Source of the DNA: Ifrita kowaldi
Lineage: Eukaryota > Chordata > Aves > Passeriformes > Cinclosomatidae
Direction: 5' to 3'
Length of the DNA stretch: 64,000 bases
NCBI GenBank assembly: GCA_013398055.1
Contig: VZRS01009603.1
Coordinates: 186,001-250,000 of the forward strand
Made by a program: the position numbers and the translations under genes. This document shows, in pieces, positions 45,785 through 56,950 of this stretch. Positions within the stretch are counted from its first letter, which is position 1, and every line of letters begins with the position of its first letter. The notes beneath the pieces were generated by a model. That model saw only the letters and a list, made by a program, of their open reading frames with translations. It did no database searches and was not told the origin of the DNA.

Positions 45785-48045
45785 TATCTACCACACATTA
45801 GCTATCTTTCCTTTAGTTTTCATATTTTCTATTCTTTCATATTTCTACTCCACACAATTGTTCTTTCACATTTCTTCTTATGAAGATTACCTGTTAACCT
45901 AAAATCAAAGGTTCATTATAAATGCATGCAAAAAATTCGTTGCTCTTCAGCCACACAGGACCATTCCACTGAAACTCACTATGATCTGAATCACTGAAAC
46001 TCACTAAACATCACTATGATGTCTGCAGATCAGTGTACCAACCACTATTTGTGTTCCCAAATGAGTGTCATCTTCTATGCCACAGGAACAGGGGAGTAGC
46101 TTTAGACAGCCTCAACTGGTTGTCATTTTACACAAGCAGGCAATAGGAGCTACTCTCCTGTCGCAGTCACTTATCAGCAATGTCAAAATAAAACCATGTT
46201 GCAAGTTCTAGCAATGCTATTCCCTCTGACACTTCTTCACTGAATTGACCTTAATCCACAGCTGAAAACTTTTATCTGGTACCATCAATTTATGAAGCTG
46301 CTTTAGACAAAGAAAAGCACTCCTGAAGTACAGAAAGCTAGGCTATATTTTAGACTGCCATTGAGTGATAGTCTAAATAGGAGTTTTTTCCAATGGATAA
46401 AGCCTGCTATAGTCGTTAGAACTTAATCACAACTTTCAAAGATTTCTCCACAATCACAAAATCCGTGGGCTACTTTCGGGTTGTTCTGCACTCTTTTCCA
46501 ATTAAAACAATAGTTGACACCATAATTAAAAGGCAACCTGTATTTCCAATGCTTTTTGAAAGAACATCCCTCACCTTCAATCCCCCATTTGAGCCAGAAC
46601 CAAACACTTGCAAAATGTGTACTCAGGTTCTGCTGGCAGAGTGATAGTTTCTCCCTGTGAAGCAGATCATAACCACACCTCTGCAACTGAAAAAAAAGAG
46701 AGGAAATACACTTGTTTTCATCTGAAACAAAACTGCTGTACTCTCCTCATCCCACGGAGTCTGAGATGCAATGATAAATTTCAAGATTTCAGGTAATAGT
46801 AAGACAAACTCAGACATCTGGTAAAAAGAAAGTTCAGACAAAATGAATATTAAACAAAACTCTAGCCTAGTGCAGAAATTCTAGAATCCAAATGTTTTCT
46901 AAATCTAAATAATTGTAACTACGCCTATGTAAGTGCCTTATCACATCAGCTCGCAAAGAGACAATGCCCGTGGAAGGTCATGTTCAGATCCAAATTCTTC
47001 AACTAAACCTTCTTAATTATCTCCCTTATTTTCATTTAGAAGTACCCTTAATATAGAGGAAACAACGTTATAAGGGATGAAAGTCTTCCACATTTGGGCT
47101 AAACTATCTGCTTACAGATAACAGCTGAATCGTTTAAGACTATTCTTCTTACTGAGAACTATGGAAAGAAATTCAGTTAATTTATCATTACACTGCTACA
47201 TGAAGTGAAAGATAATGGCCTAAAAACTGATACATAGCTATTTCACTGAAATAGCTGAGGGACTGCTTTTCCCTCCTGATGCAAACACATAGCACAGAAG
47301 TGAAATTTCATTGACAGGCTTCTCTCTTTTTTTTCTGGATCCATTTCCCCCATCTTCCAAAAGAGGAAATTGCCATGTTTACCAATAAAGAAAAAAGAGG
47401 GAAAAGGAGATTTTGCATAATCTGTAACTTTTATTATGCTTCCATCCTTCTCAGACATGCCCAAAAATCCCAAATATTGAGTAACTTTCATTTAAACTCT
47501 GAAATTTAAAGTTTAATTTCAGTAACAGAAAGAGGAGAAAGACATTTGTTTCAACTAGCTTGCTGTGTTGGAACTTGTAGCGAAAGAATACTCCTCTTTG
47601 TAGCAAAGAAAAAGAGAGAATAATAACCAAGAGACTTCCAGTATTTGATATGGAACATCCAAAATTGAACATGAAGGGTGAGTGATTATTTCAGGGTTAA
47701 TAATGCATTCCCTCTTAAAAGAAAGAGAAAATAGGGAAGGAAAAAGCATAGTTCACAAGCTGAGTCCAAAGATGGCAGGTGACAGAAAGCGGCGACCTCA
47801 GATGACTGTTCTAGGACCATATCCCAAAACCCAGCACAATTAGCACTAATTGATCAGCAGTCTCAGCACAAATGCCAAGAATTGAGCAAGCATTGAAAAC
47901 CAAAGTCTCCACCTCTCCCCAGAAAGGATGTTTTCTCCAGGTCAGAAATCTGGAACACCAGGGCAGAAAAACCAGCACTTTCCCTATTAGCACCACACTG
48001 CACCCATAAATACAGGGCTCATCAGCAACTGAGGAGCATCTACAG
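45785..48045. other. Intronic DNA without recognised elements
   Basis: AT-rich DNA. A phrase around ACTGAAACTCACTA recurs at about 45969 and 45992, a local duplication. I see no exon or repeat family. Confidence 0.6.
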
Positions 48046-48322
48046 ATTCATAGAATCATTAACATTGGAAAAGACCTCTAAGATCTTCAATTCCAATCAT
48101 TCACCCAGCACTGCCAAGTCCAGCACTAAACCATGCCCCTACACAACCCATCTACACATTTTTTTCAACACTTCCAGGAATTCTAATCCCACCACTTTTC
48201 CGGGCAGCTTGTTCCAATGCCTGACAACCCTTTCAGTGAAGAATCTTTTCCTAATATCCAATCTAAACCTCCCCTGGCACAACTTGAGTTGAGCAGCATT
48301 TCAGTTTGTTACTTCACTTGCA
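48046..48322 (-). mobile_element. CR1 LINE 3'-end fragment, reverse orientation
   Basis: Starts with TTCATAGAATCATTAACATT and continues GGAAAAGACCTCTAAGATC, the reverse complement of a CR1 3' end. Typical CR1 3' wording follows: ACACTTCCAGG, CAGCTTGTTCCAATGCCTGA and CTTTTCCTAATATCCAATCT. Only about 280 bp remain, and no coding part is present. It lies in the same orientation as UTRN. Confidence 0.92.
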
Positions 48323-49984
48323 GCACCTACCATATTTACCATATACCATAAACCATCAGTAAATATAATTAGTCTATGACTATGAAGAATTGCTTTCTGT
48401 AGCGCAACACAGGATATCAATTATCAAAAACACCACTGACATCTTATACCCACATTCAATTACACAACTGTGCAGGGCTGAGCAAGTTACTTTTGCTTTG
48501 AAGTAAAATCCTTTGCACCAAAGTGTATCAAGAGTGGCCACAGCATGAAAATATCACAGGACAGGCAGAACGCAACACAGGTCTGCAAGCAATGGATATG
48601 AAATAGAAAACTCTCAGGGCAACTTCGGAACATGTCTCTTACAGTTTGTCTTGATTAAAAACAGAGCAGAAGGCAAAAAGGAGGACAGAACTGTCCCAGA
48701 GTCCCTGATGACTAACAGTGACAGGACATCTTCAAACAGCATTATTTTCCCAGCCACCCACTGAGTGCAGGTTTTTTTAAAAACAAGCTCAAATTATCTG
48801 TCTGAAGAAGACAAAAAAATTCTGTCAGTTCTCTAGACACAAACTGGTGAAGCACTATGCTGTTCTAGGCAACTACTGCTTCATGACTTCATGAATTTGG
48901 GCAGGGTAATTAAGCCCTAAGGGAAAGAGGGGGGGAAAATTGCTTCCTGAAAAATAGCAGCAATCAAAAAGCACTGTGGCAAAACACTGTGGCAAGAGGC
49001 TCTCACATCAAATATTGATCCAGCTCCTGTGAACATGTGAAGTTCATGGAAGTCAACTTTCCCATTAATGCTACATTCATGCTTTAATAGAACTACCTCA
49101 TATTTTAGATTCATTTTTGCTGCAATAGCAAAATATTTTCAGCTTAAAAATCAGACTTGCCTTTAAATAAATGTAAGAGGATTCTAAAAGCATGTCCTGA
49201 AATATTTCTCTCATCTCTCTCCTTTCCTCCCTTCCACATTACTACTGAACTGCTATTAAAGAAAAAAAAGCTATATCCTAGAACCTATCTTAACTTCTGT
49301 TAAGCTGCATTTTGCTTGCAAATAGGAATGACTTATGCAGCACTTAAGAATACTGAAATTCTGAAGCTTTATGTCCTCTCCCATTTTGTTTTTCCTTGTT
49401 GTTTCACCTTAAAGAAACAATTCTATTTCTAGAGAAGCCACCTGATACACACACGACTAGAGAGCACAAGGGTTTACAATAATGTACCCATTTATTATAC
49501 AGTTTTATTTGGCACTGATCCTAATTAGACAAATGGCAAAACAAAGCAGTTACATTTAGGTCAGCCCAATCACTCAAGATGTGCAAAACTTTTCTGTCTT
49601 CTGCTTTCGTTCTGAGAACATTATCTGAAAATGCAAAAGTGGGGGGAAGGTTAGATGACAAAGTTTTGTGCTATATTAAAATGCCTTCTACTCATAGGCA
49701 CATAATTCAGATAAGCACCAAATGCCTGGCTGTACTGCACTATCACCATTGAGTTTAGACTAGAGCTAAAGGATCTGCAAATGAATACATGCTGTGGCTG
49801 TACAGCAGACTCATAGCAGGCCCAGATTTAGATCAAAATTCAGCAGAGTAGTAAGAATTTTTCACATGGGGTAAAACTGTGAAGCTCCTTTTCATAGGAA
49901 GTGAGCAACCCATGGCTGAAAACTGCTGCACTATCATTTTGACTATTTTAGTCTTCACTTGTAAGCTAATAGGGCACTAGCACA
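48323..49984. other. Intronic DNA without recognised elements
   Basis: Sequence between two reverse-oriented CR1 fragments. It has a short direct repeat (CACTGTGGCAA at about 48974 and 48985) and no exon or known repeat family. Confidence 0.6.
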
Positions 49985-51060
49985 GAGAATCATAGAAAAT
50001 CACAAGTTAGAAGACCTCTGGAGGTCAAACCTCCTGCCAATTCCAGGACCTGATTTCAAAGCTGGGTCTGCTGCTAAGGTCCTTACCTACTACAACTGTT
50101 AATACTGCCAGAGATGGAAATGTTACAGCTGCTTTCCTTGGGCAACCCACTCCAGTGCTCAGGTACACCTCGTGTGCAGAACTGTTGCCCTTACAACCAA
50201 CTCCCACGCTGCAGCTTATTCCCACTGCCTCTTTTCCTTCCACAGGGCCCCTCCAAGAAGAGCCTGGCTCCATCTTTTATAGTAACAACTCACCAGGTAT
50301 GCAGTGACAGCAGATGGAAATCCCTGGAGCCTTCTCTCCAAATTAAGTGAAGTCAGCTCCCCTGCTGCTCTACTCTTACATCATGTGCTCCAAGCACTGC
50401 ACTCTCCCCAGTCTCTCACTATCTGTCAAACTGGGCACCTGAAACCAACCGTGGTATTCCAGACATGACCTCACAAGTGTTAAGTAGAAAAACATAAACA
50501 CTTCACCCTGTCTGGCTACGCTCCTTCTCACACTCGTACCAATGCATTGGATTACTCCTTCAGGTGCAAGAATTGGCATTGGGTTTTTGTGGGGCTTTTT
50601 TCAAAAAAATTCATGAGGTTCCTGTCAGCCCATCCCTGCCACTTGGGGCCCCAAGGAACAGGAACAGAACTGTTCTACACAGTCTAGTATCATTTACAAA
50701 CCTGCTGAGGGTGCACTCCGTCCCACTCTGGATTCATAACAATGCTAAACAGTACCAGTCTCTGTTCCATTCCTCGAGGAACATAAATGGTCCAGACAGT
50801 TGTCTTCCCACCTTTTGGCTCATCTGTCTTGTTGTCCCTGTATCCCTGATTTGGCTGTGACAGACCACATCCAAGGTCTTTCTAAAATCATGATCAGGGA
50901 ACAGTTGCTTTCCCTTCATCTAGAGACACAGCAACAACTTTCTCTCAGAAAGCAAACAGCTTGGGCACCCTTCTCAAAATCCGTGATGGCTCTTCACAAT
51001 TGCCATCTTGTCTTTTATGCTTGGAAATGGCTTACTGAAGTAAGCCATTGCTTGGGGCCC
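49985..51060 (-). mobile_element. CR1 LINE fragment, longer and older, reverse orientation
   Basis: Starts with AGAATCATAGAAAATCACA and GACCTCTGGAGGTCAAACCT (reverse CR1 3' end). Then come GGCAACCCACTCCAGTGCTC, a segment near 50690 ending ACAAACCTGCTGAGGGTGCA, and CTAAACAGTACCAGTCTCTG, in the order expected for an old CR1 family. The far part (about 50850-51060) is more diverged and its end is uncertain. Several open frames here, such as 50564-50860 and 50800-51066, are by-products of the element. Confidence 0.85.
51026..51049. repeat. Perfect 10-bp inverted repeat
   Basis: AATGGCTTAC and GTAAGCCATT are separated by the loop TGAA. It lies at the distal edge of the CR1 fragment. No function is suggested. 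Confidence 0.9.
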
Positions 51061-54000
51061 TATTAAAATGTTTTCTTTAAGGATTGAGGACACAGGAGTC
51101 CTTGGGGAAAGACACTTAGTAAGCTCCTAAATCTCACTATCAAAAGGTCTTCCCAGTAACTTTACCTGTAAGTTTCTCTTTGAAATTCTGCTCATTCTTT
51201 TACACTTCAATGACAACCAGAATCCACACCTGTCTTCATGACCCAACTTACACTATCCTAGGAAGACCATGGGAGTTCTCAGGATCTCATATCTCTCTGA
51301 CCTATCAAAACATGAAAATATCCCTCCCATATCCCACTGATTTTTTTTATCAGATCCCTCCAAAAGACCAAAGGAAATCAATCAGTAAATAACATGCTAA
51401 CAGTTAACAACATCTTGCCTACAACCCAAAGCCCCTAATTGTGCCTGTCCATCACTGATAGAGTGTATACAAAGGTACAATTTGATACCAATGGAGAACT
51501 GAACTCCATTACAGTTACTACATTTCCAACTGGAATTTAATTTCCAGTCCATATTTCTAGTTTTCACATCTTTTGACTCACTGGATAGTCATTTCCAGCC
51601 TTCACCTACCTCATTTTTTTAAAGCTATTAAAAATTTTCTCCCTTCAGCCTTCCATTGCTTCTCTAGCTGCTGTGACCATTCTATAATAAAGGCCAGAAG
51701 CAAATCAACTGTCACCTCCCAAGACTTCCAGATGCCTATCATTTTAAGTATTCTCCATGAGTTTTCAGCTTTACAACTTTTAATCCAAACCCACAAAGAA
51801 ATTATGTCCATCTCACTCATTTTAAATGACCATTGACTGACATGCACTCCCAGCCTATTCATGCTCCTTCAAATAAGACTTGGCTTCTCTGTCACTAAAC
51901 ACCATCAAGGCACCTTGTTGCCCTTGATTAGCTGTATTTTAGCCCTGTTCTGTTTACAAAGCACCCAAGTCACATTTCACCCCAGCCCAGTGCATACACT
52001 CTCTCAAGAAATCACACAAAAAACCACTTCTTCTACAATCATTCCCAAAACAACCAAGCTGTGGGGTGTTTGGAGGCGGGGTGGTTACCAGTCATACTGC
52101 TCAGTTGTTTTCTAAAATGGTAAATCGTAAACTCCTGAGAGGCTGATCACCAGATAGCATTTACTAAATCTCCTTTTGCAAAATAGCCATTTTGTTTTCA
52201 TCAGTTCACTTCTGTCCCCACTGTATTTTAGTAGATAATAGTCATTATTATCCAAGGCTCCCTTTAATTCTGGCCTCCTCCCTTCTGCAAGGCTTTTTTG
52301 TAGATCTAAATCTAATTAGAATGTCCCTTATACAACTAGAACCATATCAAGCAGTCTGGACTTAACTTTCTCATCTAAAAAAAGAAACCGTCTGCATAAT
52401 TTAGCAATGCTTTTGACGACACTGCTTCATTTTCCAATCAACAACCTTCTTAATACAATATCCTACTTCAGAACATGTTTCCAAAATTAACTTTTGTTCT
52501 CACTTCTGCTGTTCAATGAAGGTACTACATTGCTGCTCCTCCTCATCCACACTTGGTTATCTGTATTTTATACCTGACTACATCAAGTGCCAATGATTTA
52601 CTTTCTAAATCAATTCAAAGTCATGTAAACATTAAAAAACTTATCTTTGTTGAATTCATTTGAACCAGGATTAACCTACACATTTCTCAACAGAGCCTTC
52701 CAGGCTTGTTTTTGCCCTGTCCCCACAACCTTCACGATTTTTTCAAAATTTCATAGGAACAGAGCCTTTGCTGCTACTCTCAAAATTCAACATAATGTAA
52801 ATGACTTTTGGAATGCATCACCAGTATCACAGCAAAAAAAAAGGATTTTGGCTGACCCCAGCATTCACTGTGCTTTTAAATTTCTGCAGTTTTATAAATT
52901 TAACACTAGCTATTTAAAAAAACAGCATAAAATGAGAGGATTACATTTTAAGTTATGTATTCTTAAGAAAAAAAAGAACCACGAGATGTGTTTCTGATGC
53001 GTTTCGTAGCTGAGGAAGTCAGGAACTCACCTAAGTTACCACACGAAGACTCATGTTGAATCAGGTTTGAGACTTGACTATTTTATATGTAGGGTTGAAT
53101 ATTTATTTGTTTTTAAAGCAGATTCTTCTCAAGAATTTCTCAAAAAAGTGAGAGACAAAAATGAGGAAATACCCTCTCAGCAACCAGGTGTGTTTCTCAG
53201 CCTGTTTTCCAGTGGATTAATTCTCCAGTCCCTGAATGCTAGCAATGTGTTTCAAAAATACCACAGTCAAATTTCACATGCAGGATACATATTTCAAGGT
53301 AATCATTTAGCTGTCTGCCAGAGATGCCCTATTCTTTACCTTCTGTCAGGGAACTTAAAGAAAGTTTCACAATTTTGTACTTTATTTTCGTAAGTAATGT
53401 TGTAGCTCTGGTCTCTCACAAAAGATCTATCAATTTGTACCTTAAAATTATTTTTTCTGTTATAAATTTGTTCTAGTCTGAGCTAGTTGAATTTAACTAA
53501 TAAAAGTCTTTCTTTAAAAAACAATCATATTAGCAAGAACATAGAGCAGATGACAGCCCCTACAACAGTTTTCTGGTTGTTCATTATCAGCATCAAAATC
53601 TTACACAAGAGTTTTGAAACAAAGCTGCTAACAATAAAGCAAAACTTATTACATACTGACAACACAATGCCAAGTGCAGACATTTTGCCCTGGTATGCCA
53701 CTAATTTCAGGGTAAAAGAATCAAACAGCAACAAGTGGAAAGATCTATCTGACAAAACTCACCTTGGCATGAAAAAATTAGCGAAAGAAAAAGCAGCAAC
53801 AGAAGAAATATCCTAAACTTTGGATTTCACGTTTTTCAGCCACGCTGTAGTATGTCAAAGTGTTTATTTTTGTTTCTTCTTTAAAGAAATTTGCAAAATG
53901 TGGACTATGAATTCTGAGTGATACTATTATATGAGGCTGTTAAAAGGAACATTTATGACTTTTCCCAGTACAGTTCAATAATAAAGCCTTACTTCTTTCA

Positions 54001-56281
54001 TAAACAGTGCAGTTTAAAACAAACACTAAACTTCAAGAATTTGTCTTACATATTTCATTGGCCCTCTGTTACGCTTCAGAGGACACTTCACATGAAACAT
54101 TTAGATCTAGTTCATGAAGTATCTTCCCTGGATACAATGCAATAATTCATACACTCTATAGTAAATAGCTTCTCTTCTGCAGATCTGAACTATGTCAGTG
54201 TATCCACAGAGTGCACAAGACACGTACAGACGTCTGACATTCCAAAGACAGAAGTATACAGGGCACTACAAGAAATCTTTCCTGACATGCTGTCGTGGTT
54301 ACTTTCAGTAATTTCCATACATTTTCTCATCTAAGAATTAACATTTCCATCACCAGACTTCCATCTATCATTGCCTTACATTGACACCTGCTGGAAGTGA
54401 CTGGGATTGTAAACCATTTCTTTTTTCCCCCCTCAATTAGTGTCTGATTTAACTGTACAAGAAGACCAACATGCCCACTTTCAGTAAACTAAGCACAGAC
54501 ATCTGAAAGACTAAGCCACATGACTTTTTAACAAGCAAAAATCATAAAATGTATAATTTTAGGCAATGTGTAATTCCCAAGGCTGTCAGTGCATGGGTTC
54601 TCAATCAGAAAATGTATTTTAACAACAGCCTTTTAGAAGATTTTTTCAGTACCCCTTGGGTAGATTTAAACTCAGCAAATTAAGTATGCAACCATTTACT
54701 GGGCTCTCAGGCTAATTAGCAAATAATTATTACTGTAAGAGTCACTAAATAGCAGCTTGACAAACATTTTCCAAACAAGTTTATTCAAAAGAAGTGACTA
54801 AACAGGCAATTATAACCCATGTCTTTAGATTAATGAAAAAACCATCTGCTTTATTCACAAAAGCAAACAGGCTTTTTAATGACAACTGATAGACAAGAAC
54901 AACTGAGGAATGTTTGTTAAAACAGCTAGTATGTACACAAACTACTGTCTCTCATTCTTCATAATGAAGATGGGTCTATTAGTACAGCTTGGTAAACTGA
55001 AGCACGCTGAACAGCCATTTGACGGCAATGTTTTTCCCCATATGCCAGAACTTCACCTACAAGCTTCATATCCTGAATGATACTTTTTCCTTACTTTCAA
55101 ACCCTACTCGAAGGATGGGATCTCTCTCACTTGATGTGATTTTTTATATTCCTCATAACAGGAAGCACATTTCAGATTGAAGCAAGTAGAACAAGTTAAG
55201 GTGGCTTTGCTTTATCATAAGAACAAGACTTTGGTTCTCACACATCTTGTATGAAAAACACAGACATATTTTCATCAAAAAACATAGAGAGTTTTAAAGT
55301 ATCATAAGCAGCAAGAAGAGAAAAACAATTTCAAAGGCAGCCAAATAGAATTTATGTAAGGTTATGTCAGTATATATACAGCTGAAGACCTATCACATTT
55401 TATAATTTTGCAACATTTCAAGACAGAATCATTACATTAAAAGTTTAATAATAATACCACCTCACTAGGGCACCACACTGCAGCAGTATTAATTCACGGA
55501 CTTTACAGATCAGTTTTAAATTTATTAATTTTATTCACTTATTTTAATCTGGTGAGTGATCAAACTACTTTTAAAAGTGAATTTTACTAGGTATCCTAGA
55601 TCATCACCAGAGTCTTAAGGTTCAAAACTACAGAGCCTGTGAAAAAAACCAAAATGTAAACACTGTCTTTGGGAGTAGAAACAAATCAGCCACCAAAATA
55701 GGTACCATCAAAAATACCAGTAAGTGGTAGCCTATGTCAACATGCTTTTCCTCCAACTTTCCTGATTTTTTAACCATGAAAGAACTCGATCAGTGAAGTC
55801 AGCAATTAATGGCTGTGTATTAGTCTGCTGAACTCATTCCTAATTAAAAGTTTCAAAAAACTCAAAAGGAAAACACTGGGCATGGAAAAACACAGTTATT
55901 CTACATAATGGGTACACAGGAGTTAAAGAATCACATTTACCAAGAAATTATAAACTCCCATGGAAAAGAAGTGGTAGTATTTTATTTAAAAAAAAAAAAT
56001 CACTGAACATAACAGTTTCCTTCCAGAGACTTGAACGGTGGGCAAGAGAGCACTTTTCTAAAAAAATGTATCACTCAGACAAGCACAGGGTTGTTTTGTT
56101 CTGTTTTTTTGTGTGTTGCATTCTTCAACAAAACACACATGGAGAGCATTACAGGCTTAAAAACACTAGGTAGCCTAGATGATTTTGACACTCATCCCAT
56201 GCTCACTTTCTTTTCATTTTATCTCAGAAAGACAACGGAGTTAGCAATACACACACGACATTTAGGGCTTATGTTTCTTAC
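51061..56281. other. Intronic DNA without recognised elements
   Basis: AT-rich DNA downstream, in the UTRN direction, of the candidate alternative exon. Open frames of up to 116 codons (52647-52997, plus) have no recognisable domain and are antisense to UTRN. Confidence 0.6.
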
Positions 56282-56284
56282 CTT
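56277..56284 (-). promoter_or_regulatory. Candidate splice donor AAG/GTAAG
   Basis: AAGGTAAG on the minus strand, with GT at 56281-56280, is close to a perfect U1 match. It closes the open frame of the candidate first exon in phase 0. Such sites also occur by chance in introns, so the donor alone proves little. Confidence 0.45.
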
Positions 56285-56916
56285 ACAAAGCTTCTGGTAA
56301 CGGGGAGAAGAAACTGCCATCCTCTGTAAACGATGCAACAACACCACAACTTTCTGAAGAGAGGTTCTCACCACAGCCATCATTTTAAGTTTGCCACACT
56401 TCTGAAGATACCTCAGAATTTGCATTATAAATGAAGAGCAACTATCATTTCCTCCCGGTCACTGGACAATGATTTGCCAGCTTTCTGAGCATGCTCTCTT
56501 CCAGGACTGCTTTTGCAAGCTACAGGCTTTATACGTTTCAAAGGCAAAGAAGATTGATATAGCATAAGTTTTTCTCCTAAAATAACCCCACAAAACAAAT
56601 GCAAAAAAACAACAGCCTTCACAGATTCTTCTAATCAGTACTGCTCAGCTCTGCTTTTGCAGAGGGCAAATGAAGTTGAGCAGCCGATCGTCTGCCACCG
56701 TTCAGGAGTGCACTAAATAGCCAGAAAAAGGTTATTAATTTAAGCCTGAAAGCTGCAGGAACAAAAAAAGAATTCCTTCAGGAAGACGGCTCCAGTGTAT
56801 CACAACAGTTGTTCTTCCCTAGTAGCTGCTTTCTATCAGCAGACTGAGTGTTTGCTCCCTCACTCTGGGAAAGGATGCTCTCGTTCTCAGACTGAACGCA
56901 GCTCTGGCAGAGCTGT
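56282..56916 (-). other. Candidate alternative first exon of a short utrophin isoform (G-utrophin/Up113-like)
   Basis: Hypothesis. Reading right to left, a TATA-like box (56947-56941) is followed by a GC- and CpG-richer stretch. An open frame then ends exactly at a strong donor, AAG/GTAAGA, with the last exon base at 56282. The frame starts at the ATG at 56425; in-frame ATGs at 56383, 56380 and 56320 follow. The last has a good Kozak context (A at -3, G at +4) and would give the 13-residue leader MAVSSPRYQKLCK. The exon ends in phase 0, as needed to join the counterpart of dystrophin exon 56. In dystrophin, this same intron holds the first exon of Dp116, which also supplies a short leader ending in Lys at phase 0. 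Mammalian UTRN makes the analogous G-utrophin. I see no residue homology to the Dp116 leader. Its start site is a guess, and a cryptic exon or chance is possible. Confidence 0.35.
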
Positions 56917-56950
56917 AGAGTGAGTGAATAACAGACTGTGTTATAAATCT
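56320..56950 (-). promoter_or_regulatory. Candidate internal promoter and 5' leader, GC/CpG-richer island
   Basis: This stretch stands out from its AT-rich surroundings. Several CpGs cluster between about 56680 and 56900 (in CCGATCG, CACCGTT, GACGGC, TCGTTC, AACGC). TTTATAA lies at 56947-56941 on the minus strand, and a TCTACA initiator-like site lies about 31 nt downstream at 56916. A 65-codon minus-strand frame (56622-56425) occupies the putative leader. Its TAA overlaps the next ATG (TAATG), so it would act as an upstream ORF if transcribed. No transcript evidence is available from sequence alone. Confidence 0.3.
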
